From contig NZ_FNUC01000004.1 of the NCBI RefSeq assembly GCF_900106035.1, forward strand, positions 248,001-312,000: a DNA stretch of 64,000 nt. The letters are read 5' to 3'. Positions 16,266-25,195 of the stretch are shown here, in pieces. The DNA is from Jiangella alba (GTDB taxonomy: Bacteria > Actinomycetota > Actinomycetes > Jiangellales > Jiangellaceae). Position 1 is the first letter of the stretch; each line of letters starts with the position of its first letter. A program made the position numbers and the translations under genes. The notes below the pieces were generated by a model. That model saw nothing but the letters and a program-made list of their open reading frames with translations. It had not been told where the DNA came from and did not search any database.

Positions 16266-17657
16266 ATGGCGAAGGCGAAAGCGACGGCTCCGGCGTTCCG
16301 GTGCTCCGAGTGCGGCTGGACCACCGCGAAGTGGGTCGGCCGGTGCGGCGAGTGCCAGGCGTGGGGCACCGTCGAGCAGGCGGGCACGGCGAAGGCCGGG
16401 GTCACGGCGGCCGGCCCGGTCACCGAGGCGGCCCGGCCCATCGGCTCCGTCGCGCTCGAGGCGGCCCGGTCCCGGCCCACCGGGGTCGGCGAGTTCGACC
16501 GCGCGCTGGGCGGCGGGCTGGTGCAGGGCGCCGTCATCCTGCTGGCCGGCGAGCCGGGAGTCGGCAAGTCGACCCTCCTGCTCGACGTCACCGCGCGGTG
16601 GGCGCACGAGGCCGGCCGGGCGCTCTACATCACCGGCGAGGAGTCGGCGGCGCAGGTCCGGCTGCGGGCCGAGCGCACCGGCGCCGTCGCCGACCACCTG
16701 TACCTCGCCGCCGAGACCGACCTCTCCGCCGTCCTGGGCCACATCGACGAGGTACAGCCGTCGCTGCTGGTGCTCGACTCCGTGCAGACGGTGTCCAGCC
16801 CGGCCGTCGACGGCGCGGCCGGCGGCGTCACGCAGGTGCGCGAGGTGGCGGCGTCGCTCATCCGGGTGGCCAAGGACCGCGGGCTCGCCACCATCCTCGT
16901 CGGCCATGTCACCAAGGACGGCGGCATCGCCGGCCCGCGCGTGCTCGAGCACCTGGTCGACGTCGTGCTGCAGTTCGAGGGCGACCGCCATTCCCGGCTG
17001 CGGCTGGTTCGCACGGTGAAGAACCGGTTCGGCCCGGCCGACGAGGTCGGCTGCTTCGACCTCACCGACACCGGCATCACGTCGCTGGCCGACCCCACCG
17101 GGCTGTTCCTGTCCCGGCACGCCACGCCGGTGCCCGGCACCTGCATCACGGTCACGCTGGAGGGCCGGCGCCCGCTGCTCGGCGAGGTGCAGGCGCTGGT
17201 GGCCACGTCGGCGCTGGCCTCGCCGCGGCGGGCGAACAGCGGGCTCGACTCCTCCCGGGTGGCCATGGTGCTGGCCGTGCTGGAACGCCGTGGCCAGGTG
17301 AAACTCAGCAACAGCGACGTCTACACGTCCACCGTCGGCGGCGCGAAGCTGTCCGAGCCGTCCACCGACCTCGCGCTGCTGCTCGCCGTCGCCAGCGCCG
17401 CCACGGGCACGCCGTTGCCGGCCGGGCTCACGGCGCTCGGCGAGGTCGGGCTGGCCGGCGAGATCCGCCGCGTGTCGGGCCTGAACCGCCGGCTGGCCGA
17501 GGCCGAGCGCATGGGATTCACCACAGCGCTGGTGCCCGCCGACCCCGGCCCGGTGCCCGGCGGCATCCGCGTCGTCGAGGTCACCGACGTCGGGCAGGCG
17601 CTGGCGGCGACGGGCCGCGATGCCCGGTTGGCTGCGGATTCGCCCCAGCGCACCTGA
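16266..17657 (+). CDS. radA: DNA repair protein RadA
   Basis: 463 residues, the normal length. The N-terminal zinc finger is FRCSECGWTTAKWVGRCGEC (CxxC...CxxC). The RecA-like ATPase has Walker A LLAGEPGVGKSTLLLD and Walker B-like SLLVLDSVQTV, then the RadA signature KNRFGP. A Lon-like domain with lost protease residues closes the protein. RadA is a helicase that drives branch migration in recombination. The ATG at 16266 is chosen over the frame's earlier ATG because family members start just before the zinc finger. disA follows, as in other actinobacteria. Confidence 0.97.
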   Translation: MAKAKATAPAFRCSECGWTTAKWVGRCGECQAWGTVEQAGTAKAGVTAAGPVTEAARPIGSVALEAARSRPTGVGEFDRALGGGLVQGAVILLAGEPGVGKSTLLLDVTARWAHEAGRALYITGEESAAQVRLRAERTGAVADHLYLAAETDLSAVLGHIDEVQPSLLVLDSVQTVSSPAVDGAAGGVTQVREVAASLIRVAKDRGLATILVGHVTKDGGIAGPRVLEHLVDVVLQFEGDRHSRLRLVRTVKNRFGPADEVGCFDLTDTGITSLADPTGLFLSRHATPVPGTCITVTLEGRRPLLGEVQALVATSALASPRRANSGLDSSRVAMVLAVLERRGQVKLSNSDVYTSTVGGAKLSEPSTDLALLLAVASAATGTPLPAGLTALGEVGLAGEIRRVSGLNRRLAEAERMGFTTALVPADPGPVPGGIRVVEVTDVGQALAATGRDARLAADSPQRT

Positions 17658-17814
17658 ATCGTTGCGTGGTATTGACGTGAACGTCGCCGCGCACCGGCAC
17701 ATCACGCCCTAGACTGTTCTATCCAGCGTCGTCTGCCGCACCCTCCCCGGGCCGGCGTCGCGCGACCGTACACTGTTCATCACGACAAGCCGTCCGGGTC
17801 ACGACAGGGGTCAC

Positions 17815-18909
17815 GTGCAAGGCATCGATCGAGCCGGCGCCGACGCGAAACTGCGCCTGGCTCTCGCAGCCGTCGCGCCCGGCACCAACCTGCGCGAGGG
17901 CCTCGAGCGCATCCTGCGCGGCCGCACCGGCGCCCTCGTCGTGCTCGGCTACGACAAGACCATCGAGGCCATGTCCACCGGCGGTTTCAGCCTCGACGTC
18001 GAGTTCAGCGCCACCCGGCTGCGCGAGCTGGCGAAGATGGACGGCGCCATCGTCGTCGACCGCGACTGCACGAAGATCCTCAAGTGCGCCACCCAGCTGG
18101 TGCCCGACCCGTCCATCCCCACCACGGAGTCCGGCACCCGGCACCGCACCGCGGAGCGGGTGGCCAAGCAGACCGGCTTCCCGGTCATCTCGGTCAGCCA
18201 GTCCATGCGCATCGTCGCCATCTACGTCGACGACATCCGGTACGTGCTCGAGGACGCCGGGCAGATCCTGTCGCGCGCCAACCAGGCGCTGGCCACGCTC
18301 GAGCGGTACAAGCTGCGCCTCGACGAAGTGTCCGGCACGCTGTCGGCGCTGGAGATCGAAGATCTCGTCACCGTCCGCGACGTCGTCTCGGTGGCGCAGC
18401 GGCTGGAGATGGTGCGGCGCATCTCGGTCGAGATCGACGGCTACGTCGTCGAGCTGGGCACCGACGGCCGGCTGCTCAGCCTGCAGCTCGACGAGCTCGT
18501 CGCCGGCGTCGACTCCGACCGCGAGCTGGTCATACGCGACTACTTGCCGGCCCCGTCCGGACGCCGCAAGCGCAGCCTCGGCGAGGCCATCAGCGCGCTC
18601 GACACCCTGTCCGGCACCGAGCTGCTCGACCTCGGCGCGGTGGCCCGGTCGCTCGGCTTCCCCGGCGGCGGCGAACAGCTCGACGCCGCGGTGAGCCCGC
18701 GCGGGTTCCGGCTGCTGGCGCGCGTGCCGCGGCTGCCCGACAGCGTCATCGACCGCCTGGTCGAGCACTTCGGCGGCCTGCAGAAGCTGCTCGCCGCCAG
18801 CGTCGACGACCTCCAAGCCGTCGAGGGCGTCGGCGAGTCCCGCGCCCGCAGCGTCCGCGAGGGACTGTCCCGGCTGGCCGAGTCCAGCATCCTCGAACGC
18901 TACGTCTGA
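17815..18909 (+). CDS. disA: DNA integrity scanning diadenylate cyclase DisA
   Basis: 364 residues from the GTG at 17815. The N-terminal DAC domain has the catalytic DGA (KMDGAIVVD) and the RHR motif (GTRHRTAER) needed to make cyclic di-AMP from two ATP. A helical spine and a C-terminal helix-hairpin-helix domain ([20 protein letters not shown]) bind branched DNA. RadA is known to modulate DisA activity, which fits the gene order radA-disA. c-di-AMP is a second messenger for DNA damage and osmotic/potassium balance. About 157 bases separate it from radA, enough for its own promoter. Confidence 0.97.
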   Translation: MQGIDRAGADAKLRLALAAVAPGTNLREGLERILRGRTGALVVLGYDKTIEAMSTGGFSLDVEFSATRLRELAKMDGAIVVDRDCTKILKCATQLVPDPSIPTTESGTRHRTAERVAKQTGFPVISVSQSMRIVAIYVDDIRYVLEDAGQILSRANQALATLERYKLRLDEVSGTLSALEIEDLVTVRDVVSVAQRLEMVRRISVEIDGYVVELGTDGRLLSLQLDELVAGVDSDRELVIRDYLPAPSGRRKRSLGEAISALDTLSGTELLDLGAVARSLGFPGGGEQLDAAVSPRGFRLLARVPRLPDSVIDRLVEHFGGLQKLLAASVDDLQAVEGVGESRARSVREGLSRLAESSILERYV

Positions 18910-18910
18910 C

Positions 18911-19215
18911 GCCCAGCCGCCTGCGCGCCACCGCCGACCATGAAGCGGTGACCTGCCGGTGCCCTTTGCAATGAGCACCGATACGCACCACCCGGGTGCG
19001 CGCCGCCTTCGTCCGCCTCGCGCCGCCGACCGGCCGCGCCACCCACCCTTCACGCCGCCACCCGACCGCCACGCGCCACCGCCCAGCCGCCTTCGTCCGC
19101 CACCGCCGACCATGAAGCGGTGACCTGCCGGCGCCCTTTGCAATGAGCACCTATACGCACCACCCGGGTGCGCGCCGCCTTCGTCCGCCTCGCGCCGCCA
19201 ACCGGCCGCGCCACC
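18911..19215 (+). repeat. Two direct repeats of about 134 bases behind disA
   Basis: Copy 1 spans about 18911-19043 and copy 2 about 19081-19215. Both contain ACCATGAAGCGGTGACCTGC, CCTTTGCAATGAGCACC and CACCCGGGTGCGCGCCGCC, differing at only a few positions. A partial third start (GCCCAGCCGCCTTCGT) follows at 19216. No coding frame is maintained across copies. Confidence 0.8.
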
Positions 19216-19286
19216 GCCCAGCCGCCTTCGTTCTCCCGCCGGCGCGGGCCCGGCACCCCCCGCGGCACGACCGGCGCCGGTCGAAC

Positions 19287-19345
19287 GACGTTGTCAGTGC
19301 CCGCCCGTAGGGTGGGTGGCCCTCCCAGCCGGGCGGGGACCGTGC
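19287..19345 (-). repeat. Dispersed CCCACCCTACGGGCGGGC element, inverted copy
   Basis: The reverse complement carries GGTCCCCGCCCGGCTGGGAG, then CCACCCACCCTACGGGCGGG and CACTGACAACG. It aligns with both copies at 34.7-34.9 kb over about 55 bases. CCCGCCC near one end can pair with GGGCGGG near the other, forming a hairpin. Confidence 0.65.
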
Positions 19346-19467
19346 TCCGCGCGAACAGCCGCCCGCGCCGTCAGCACACACCCACGCCCCACCCGCCAGG
19401 GCACGCCACGCCACGCCTCGCCCGCCAGCCCACACCCCACCCGGCAGCCCACGCCAGCGCCGGCACG

Positions 19468-20091
19468 TCAGCGGGCGAACGCGGCCATCGCGTCGGCGCA
19501 CCGGCCGAGGTCGGCGGCGAAGTCCGGCCGGGGCGGCTCCGTGCACCCGGGCAGCACGGTCGCGCCGGGCACCAGCCGGGCCAGCGCGTCCACCGTCCGC
19601 CGCTGGTGGAACGGGTTCTCCGGCTCGGCCGGCAGCAACCCGAGCGGCACCGTCAACCCGGCCAGCGCGGCGTCGGTCACGCCGCGCAGCGTGTCGCCGG
19701 CCAGCAGCCCCGCCACTACCTCCGGGGCGGCGCCCGACGCCGTGAGCGCGGCCGACGTCCGGGCGTCGACGGCGGGATCGCCGGCCGTGGCGGGCCAGGC
19801 GAGCAGCAGCCGGGCGACCGCGTCCGGCCGGGCCAGCGCCAGCCGCACCGCCGCCGGGCAGCCGTTCGACCCGGCGACGACGGTGCAGGGTTCCGCCGGC
19901 AGCGCCCTGGCCAAGTGCTCCGCCTCGTCCGCCCACGACGCCGCGTGGACCGGCCGGTCCGGCGCGACGACGTCGAACCCGCGGTCCTCCAGCGCGGCGA
20001 CGACGCCGGGGCGCCGCCAGAAGGCGTCGGCGTCCATGCCCGCTTCCCAGAGCCCGCCATGCACCAGCAGCAGCGTCGTCACCCGCCTCAT
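19468..20091 (-). CDS. Alpha/beta-hydrolase fold protein, catalytic His not evident
   Basis: 207 residues from the ATG at 20091. LLLVHGGLWEAG gives the oxyanion-hole HGG, and VVAGSNGCPAAVRLAL is the nucleophile elbow with Ser flanked by small residues. The usual C-terminal catalytic His segment (G-H) is replaced by LPGCTEPPRPDFAAD, which has no His, so activity is uncertain. A longer in-frame start at 20148 reads through non-coding sequence. It stands alone between repeat-rich DNA and the secreted protein gene on the same strand. Confidence 0.75.
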   Translation of the reverse strand: MRRVTTLLLVHGGLWEAGMDADAFWRRPGVVAALEDRGFDVVAPDRPVHAASWADEAEHLARALPAEPCTVVAGSNGCPAAVRLALARPDAVARLLLAWPATAGDPAVDARTSAALTASGAAPEVVAGLLAGDTLRGVTDAALAGLTVPLGLLPAEPENPFHQRRTVDALARLVPGATVLPGCTEPPRPDFAADLGRCADAMAAFAR

Positions 20092-20104
20092 TCTGCCGCA
20101 GACG

Positions 20105-20154
20105 GACTCGTGGGCCCGGCCGCCTTCTCGCGAAGGGGCCGGACCCACGAGGTC
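20105..20154 (-). terminator. Hairpin behind the secreted protein gene
   Basis: GACTCGTGGGCCCGGCC (20105-20121) pairs with GGCCGGACCCACGAGGTC (20137-20154) except for one bulge and one mismatch. It lies about 50 bases beyond the leftward stop at 20203 and 14 bases before the hydrolase start. Confidence 0.7.
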
Positions 20155-20202
20155 ATTCTCATTCTCCAGTCACGGCGACGGGTGGAGCCGCCGTGCCAGG
20201 TC

Positions 20203-21429
20203 TCACAGCGAGCGCGCGGCCTCCGCGGCGGCGCCGCCGGTGATGCCGCCCTGCGGCACCTCGACGCTCAGCTCGGGGAAGCTCAGCAGGCCGACCTCGG
20301 CGCTGGCCACCTCGACGTCGCCGACGACCGGCACCGGGACGCTGACCGTCACGCGCACCGACAGGCCGCCGCCCGACGCGGACGCGACCGTGCCGTCCTC
20401 GGCGAGGACGGTGTCGGAGTCGCGGTAGTCGGCGAAGTTCAGGTTCACCGACAGGCCGCCCAGGTCGAACGTCTCGTCGAAGCCCGGCTCGACGTGGACG
20501 ACGTCGTTGTCGCCGACGTGCAGCTCGAGGGCCGGCAGCTCGTAGTCGAACGCCGCGCCGCCCGGCTCACCGTTCGCCTCCAGCCGGCCCCACGCGTTCG
20601 GCGTCTCGCCGTCGTCGGCGCCCGCGAAGCCGAGCGAGATGCCGCCGTTGGCCGCCCCGCCCAGCACGCTGAGGTCGGCGAACCGACCGCTGACCTCGGC
20701 GTACGCGCCCAGGGAACCGTCCTCCTTCGGGAAGGTGCCGGTCTCCTGCAGCAGTTGGCCGGCGCCGACCGTGACGACCGGGCTGCCGACGGGCAGCTCG
20801 ATCGGCAGCAGCTCCGTCACCGCACCCAGGTCGGCGACGTCGATCAGGTCGACCTCGCCGACGCCGGAGTACAGCGACGTCAGCACGCCACCCTCGCCAC
20901 CCTCGGTGACGAGGTCGTCGTTCCAGTTCGCCTTGACCTCACCGGAGATCGCGTCGAGGTTGCCGAGGATCGGCACCTCGAGCTCGTGCAGGCCGTACGT
21001 CGCCGACTCTGCCTCCTCAGGCAGCGCGACCTGCTCGACCAGGTACGGGACGTCGAACTCGGCGCCCGCGCCGCCGATGCTGGCGATGGTGCCGAACGCC
21101 CGGGAGAAGACGCCTTCGTCCTCGCCCTCGACGCCGGCCGAGTTGGCCTCGGACTCGATCTGCCCGACGGTCACGTGCGCGTCGAGCTCCGGCACCTGCA
21201 CCGGGAGCGGCGCCTGCGCGCCGGTCCGCACCTGAGCGGTGGCGTAGTAGCCGTCCGCCGCGATCCTGAACTCGCCGGAGCGCTGGTCCGGCCCGGAGGG
21301 CTGGCCGGACTCGGCGGCCTGTGCCTGCAGTCCGGCGGCCGAGCAGGCCAGCGCAGCGCCGGCCACACCCGCTGCCACCTTGACCGCACCACGACGCACA
21401 CGCCGCCGGTCAGTCGCTTCCAGAGTCAT
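20203..21429 (-). CDS. Secreted protein of unknown function
   Basis: 408 residues. An arginine-rich N-terminus (DRRRVRRGAVK) and hydrophobic core give a signal peptide cleaved near LQAQA-AE at about residue 39. The mature part is acidic, Gly/Val/Leu-rich and strand-like (for example VRVTVSVPVPVVGDVEVA), with no cysteines and no wall-anchor motif. The pattern suggests a beta-sandwich surface or matrix protein, but I recognise no family. ATG start with GGAGAAGGAG upstream. It is followed by a strong hairpin and stands as a single gene. Confidence 0.75.
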   Translation of the reverse strand: MTLEATDRRRVRRGAVKVAAGVAGAALACSAAGLQAQAAESGQPSGPDQRSGEFRIAADGYYATAQVRTGAQAPLPVQVPELDAHVTVGQIESEANSAGVEGEDEGVFSRAFGTIASIGGAGAEFDVPYLVEQVALPEEAESATYGLHELEVPILGNLDAISGEVKANWNDDLVTEGGEGGVLTSLYSGVGEVDLIDVADLGAVTELLPIELPVGSPVVTVGAGQLLQETGTFPKEDGSLGAYAEVSGRFADLSVLGGAANGGISLGFAGADDGETPNAWGRLEANGEPGGAAFDYELPALELHVGDNDVVHVEPGFDETFDLGGLSVNLNFADYRDSDTVLAEDGTVASASGGGLSVRVTVSVPVPVVGDVEVASAEVGLLSFPELSVEVPQGGITGGAAAEAARSL

Positions 21430-21641
21430 GCTTGCTCCTTCTCCACTTACCCAATTCCGGCCTCAATGAGAACAGAGTCCGGATTTATCCGTGCGCAATG
21501 AGATGATCGCGCGCCAGAGACGCTAACTACGAGAGTGATCATGAGTCAACGACCTATGCGGAACGTCATCGGATGATTTTTTCGAATGTCCTTTTCGACC
21601 CTTTGTGACCGGCCCGCCGGAGGCGTTTAGACTCGGCGCTG

Positions 21642-22523
21642 ATGCACGCCGCCGTCCTCTCCTGGTACTCCGCGCACGCCCGCGACCTTCCGTGGCGCGC
21701 GCCGGACCGGACGCCGTGGGGCGTGCTCGTGAGCGAGATCATGCTCCAGCAGACGCCCGTCGTCCGGGTCGAGCCGGTGTGGCACGAATGGATGCGACGG
21801 TGGCCGCGGCCGGCCGACCTCGCCGCCGAGGAGCCGGGCGAGGCGATCCGCGCCTGGGGGCGGCTCGGCTATCCGCGGCGGGCGCTGCGGCTGCACGCGG
21901 CCGCGGTCGCGATCGTCGACCGGCACGGTGGCGCGGTGCCTTCCGGCTATGACGAGCTCATCGCCCTGCCCGGCATCGGCGACTACACGGCCGCCGCCGT
22001 CGCGTCGTTCGCGTTCGGCGCCCGGCACGCCGTCCTCGACACCAACGTCCGGCGCGTGTTCGCCCGCGCCGTCGCCGGGACGCAGTACCCGCCGCCCGCG
22101 CCCACGGCGGCCGAGCGGCGCATGGCGCTGGACCTCGTGCCGGACGCCGAGACCGCGCCGCGCTGGGCGGTCGCCGTCATGGAGCTCGGGGCGCTGGTCT
22201 GCACGGCGCGCTCGCCGCGCTGTTCGTCGTGCCCCCTGGCCACATCCTGCGCCTGGCGCCTCGCCGGCTCCCCTCCGGACGACGGTCCCCCACGCCGCGG
22301 CCAGCCCTGGCACGGCACCGACCGCCAGGTCCGCGGCCGGCTGATGGCGATCCTGCGCGACTCGGACGGCCCCGTGCCCAAGCATCTGCTGGACGCGGCG
22401 TGGGCGGAGCCGGTTCAGCGCGAACGCGCCCTCGACGCCCTAGTCTCCGACGGCCTCGTCGAGCCCCTCGACGGCCACCTCTTCCGCCTGCCGACTGGCG
22501 CTCCACTAGACCGACCGGTTTAG
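21642..22523 (+). CDS. mutY: A/G-specific adenine glycosylase MutY
   Basis: 293 residues. The helix-hairpin-helix LPGIGDYTAAAVASFAFG and the catalytic Asp (VLDTNVRRV) are present. The adenine-specific early motif is WGVLVSEIMLQQTPV, with the catalytic Glu. The [4Fe-4S] cluster pattern is C-x6-C-x2-C-x5-C in CTARSPRCSSCPLATSC. The C-terminal Nudix-like 8-oxoG recognition domain is missing or reduced, as in other actinobacterial MutY proteins of this length. It removes A opposite 8-oxoG. Placement downstream of radA-disA follows the mycobacterial order. Confidence 0.95.
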   Translation: MHAAVLSWYSAHARDLPWRAPDRTPWGVLVSEIMLQQTPVVRVEPVWHEWMRRWPRPADLAAEEPGEAIRAWGRLGYPRRALRLHAAAVAIVDRHGGAVPSGYDELIALPGIGDYTAAAVASFAFGARHAVLDTNVRRVFARAVAGTQYPPPAPTAAERRMALDLVPDAETAPRWAVAVMELGALVCTARSPRCSSCPLATSCAWRLAGSPPDDGPPRRGQPWHGTDRQVRGRLMAILRDSDGPVPKHLLDAAWAEPVQRERALDALVSDGLVEPLDGHLFRLPTGAPLDRPV

Positions 22524-22543
22524 TGGCCCGGGGGGATTGAGGA

Positions 22544-22888
22544 TACGGGGGGCGGCGGTTCGGCGCGGCGGTTCGAGGTGCCGGTTCGGCGCGGCGGTTC
22601 GAGGTGCCGGTTCGAGGTGCCGGTTCGAGGCGGCGGTTCGAGGTGCCGATTCGGCGCGGCGGTTCGAGGTGCCGGTTCGGCGCGGCGCCCGCAACTCGCG
22701 GAGGTGCCGACGGGGCGGCGGTTCGAGGTGCCGATTCGGCGCGGCGGTTCGAGGTGCCGGTTCGGCGCGGCGCCCGCAACTCGCGGAGGTGCCGACGGGG
22801 CGGCGGTTCGAGGTGCCGATTCGGCGCGGCGGTTCGAGGTGCCGGTTCGGCGCGGCGCCCGCAACTCGCGGAGGTGCCGACGGGGCGG
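22544..22888 (+). repeat. Nested tandem repeat (85-base unit over a 26-27-base unit)
   Basis: The short unit is GGCGGTTCGAGGTGCCG with T/A-TTCGGCGC variants. Three long units include GCAACTCGCGGAGGTGCCGA at 22691, 22776 and 22861, an exact 85-base period. 85 is not divisible by three and the frame shifts between copies, so it is not a protein repeat. It starts 20 bases after mutY. Confidence 0.9.
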
Positions 22889-23351
22889 GCCGCCGGACCA
22901 CGAGCGCGCCGCGACAACGCGGCGGCACGGCGGAGGCGGTGCCGGTTCACGAGGGCGCTATGAGAAGGGGGCGGCGGGTGCGGAGCCGGCGTCAAGAGCG
23001 CACGCGGCATGCTTCACCGCCGCGAAGCGGAGCCGGCGCAGCGCCCACCGCACGCTCCGACCCGGCCAACGAACCCAGCCGGCGCCGACCGGTGCGGAGC
23101 CGGCCCACGAGCGCGCCATGAGGAGGCGGCGGCGGGTGCGGAGCCGGCGCAGCACGCGCCGCCACTTCCGGCCCAGCCACGAACCCGACCCACGAACCAG
23201 CCCACGAATCCAGCCCGTAGCACCCGTAGCACGACGAACGAAACGACCTCGGGGCGTGACCACTCTTGACCGGCGGTAATCATTTCGCTACGTTCCGCCA
23301 CAAGCTGGCTCGCTGAAAACGGCAACCGCCCATCCCCGCTGGGAGGCCCGC
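22889..23351. other. Low-complexity intergenic stretch before the NagZ-like operon
   Basis: Degenerate copies of GTGCGGAGCCGGCG occur near 22980, 23093 and 23137, mixed with CACGAGCGCGCCATGA-like pieces. No frame looks coding. The promoter of the peptidoglycan operon probably lies in the less GC-rich last 100 bases (23270-23340), which includes TTGACCGGCGGTAATCATT. Confidence 0.45.
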
Positions 23352-25166
23352 ATGCCCCGGATGCACCGTCGCAGCCTGTTACGTGTCGCCGCGGCCACGA
23401 CCGCCGCCGCGCTGATCGCCGCCCCGACGCTGGCAGCGCCGGCGTCCGCGGACGACGAGAGAGAGGAGTGGGTGGCCGCCCAGCTGGACGGCATGACGCT
23501 GGAGGAGAAGGTCGGCCAGCTGTTCGTGGTCCAGGTGTACGGCGCCGACGCGCACACCGTCACGGACGCGCAGCGGGCCAGCAACCAGGCCGCCTACGGC
23601 GTCGACACCCCCGCGGACGTGGTGCAGAAGTACCACCTCGGCGGCGTCATCTACTTCGCCTGGTCCGGCAACGTCACCAACCCGCGGCAGGTCGCCCAGC
23701 TCTCCAACGGCCTGCAGCGGACGGCGACGGAGGACGGCGGGCCGCCGCTGATCATCAGCACCGACCAGGAGACCGGCATCGTCGCCCGCATGCCGGCCCC
23801 GGCGACGCAGTTCCCGGGCGCCCAGGCGCTGGCGGCCGGCCAGAGCACGAACGCCGCCCGCGAGGCCGCGAAGATCACCGCCAGGGAGCTGCGCGCCGTC
23901 GGCATCAACCAGAACTTCGCGCCGGTCGCCGACGTCAACGTGAACGCGGAGAACCCGGTCATCGGCGTCCGCAGCTTCAGTTCGGACCCGGCGATGGCGT
24001 CGGCGTACGTCGCCGCGCAGGTGGCCGGGTACCAGAACGGCCAGGGCGTCGCGGCCGCGGCGAAGCACTTCCCCGGCCACGGCGACACCAGCACGGACAG
24101 CCACTACGGCGTCCCGGAGATCGACCACACGCGCGCCGAGTGGGAGGCCATCGACGCGCCGCCGTTCCAGGCGGCGGTCGACGCCGGGATCGACGTGATC
24201 ATGACGGCGCACATCGTCGTCGACAGCCTGGACCCGACCGGCGTCCCGGCGACGCTGTCCGAGCCGATCATCACCGGGCTGCTGCGCGGCGAGCTCGGCT
24301 ACGACGGCGTCGTCGTGACGGACGCGCTGAACATGGAGGGCGTGCGCCAGGGCTTCGGCCCGGACCGCGTCCCGGTGCTCGCGCTGCAGGCCGGCGTCGA
24401 CCAGCTGCTGGTGCCGAAGGACGGCGACATGGACGTCATGTACCAGGCGGTGCTGGCGGCGGTCCGCGACGGCGAGATCAGCGAGGACCGGCTGGACGAG
24501 AGCGTCGAGCGGATCCTGGAACTGAAGTGGAAGCGCGGCATCACCGGCGACGAGCAGGTCGACGTCGACCGCGTCGACCGGACGGTCGGCGTCCGCGCGC
24601 ACCAGGCCGCCGCCCAGCGCATCACCGACCCGACCGTCACGGCGCTGCGCAACACCGGCGCCGACGGCGCGGCGATCCTGCCGGTCGCACCTGCCAGCAG
24701 CGTCAACGTCGTCACGACGAACACGGCGGCCGGCAACGACCTCGCGGCCGCCCTGACCGCCCAGGGCGCGACGGCGACGACCCAGGCGGTCGGCACCCGG
24801 CCCAGCGACGCCGCCATCGCCGCCGCCGTCCAGGCCGCGCCCGCCCACGACCTCACCGTCGTCGTCACGTCCAACGCCTGGGACACGCTGACGACGGACC
24901 CGCAGGGCCGGCAGCGCCGCCTGGTCGCCGAGCTGGCCGCCACCGGTCACCCGGTCGTCGCGGTCGCCGTCCGCAACGCCTACGACGTCGCCTACCTGCC
25001 CGAGTCCGCCGGGTTCCTCGCCGCCTACTCGTCGACGACGGTGTCGATGCGCAGCGTCGCGAAGGTCCTGACCGGCGCCATCTCCCCCGCGGGACGGCTG
25101 CCCGTCGTCGTCCCGGCGGCCGACGGCAGCGTGCTCTACCCGATCGGCCACGGCCTCACCTGGTGA
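23352..25166 (+). CDS. nagZ: Exported beta-N-acetylglucosaminidase (GH3, NagZ-type)
   Basis: 604 residues. A Tat-like signal (HRRSLLRVAAATTAAALIAA) is cleaved near ASA-DD. The GH3 TIM barrel carries the NagZ loop KHFPGHGDTSTDSH (about residue 238), with the His-Asp acid/base dyad, and the nucleophile in VVTDALNMEGV (about Asp323). A C-terminal alpha/beta domain gives the two-domain form known from Bacillus NagZ. ATG 23352 has GGGAGG upstream. It should release GlcNAc from cell-wall fragments outside the cell. Gene order with the next two genes matches a muropeptide-salvage operon. Confidence 0.9.
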   Translation: MPRMHRRSLLRVAAATTAAALIAAPTLAAPASADDEREEWVAAQLDGMTLEEKVGQLFVVQVYGADAHTVTDAQRASNQAAYGVDTPADVVQKYHLGGVIYFAWSGNVTNPRQVAQLSNGLQRTATEDGGPPLIISTDQETGIVARMPAPATQFPGAQALAAGQSTNAAREAAKITARELRAVGINQNFAPVADVNVNAENPVIGVRSFSSDPAMASAYVAAQVAGYQNGQGVAAAAKHFPGHGDTSTDSHYGVPEIDHTRAEWEAIDAPPFQAAVDAGIDVIMTAHIVVDSLDPTGVPATLSEPIITGLLRGELGYDGVVVTDALNMEGVRQGFGPDRVPVLALQAGVDQLLVPKDGDMDVMYQAVLAAVRDGEISEDRLDESVERILELKWKRGITGDEQVDVDRVDRTVGVRAHQAAAQRITDPTVTALRNTGADGAAILPVAPASSVNVVTTNTAAGNDLAAALTAQGATATTQAVGTRPSDAAIAAAVQAAPAHDLTVVVTSNAWDTLTTDPQGRQRRLVAELAATGHPVVAVAVRNAYDVAYLPESAGFLAAYSSTTVSMRSVAKVLTGAISPAGRLPVVVPAADGSVLYPIGHGLTW

Positions 25167-25195
25167 CCCCCGCCCGCACACACCGAGGAGCCCCC

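Larger units (their letters stand above)
18910..19467. other. Non-coding repeat block between disA and the hydrolase
   Basis: It holds the 134-base direct repeats, one inverted copy of the dispersed CCCACCCTACGGGCGGGC element at 19287-19345, and a run of CCCAC-rich sequence (19370-19460) with low complexity. No gene or RNA family is recognised. Confidence 0.55.

Noticed and set aside
22544-22888. CRISPR array
   Set aside because: The units are contiguous with no unique spacers and no cas genes are present.
22537-23279. Overlapping long frames across the repeat block
   Set aside because: The 85-base period shifts the frame at every unit, all three frames on both strands stay open because of GC bias, and no start has a ribosome site.
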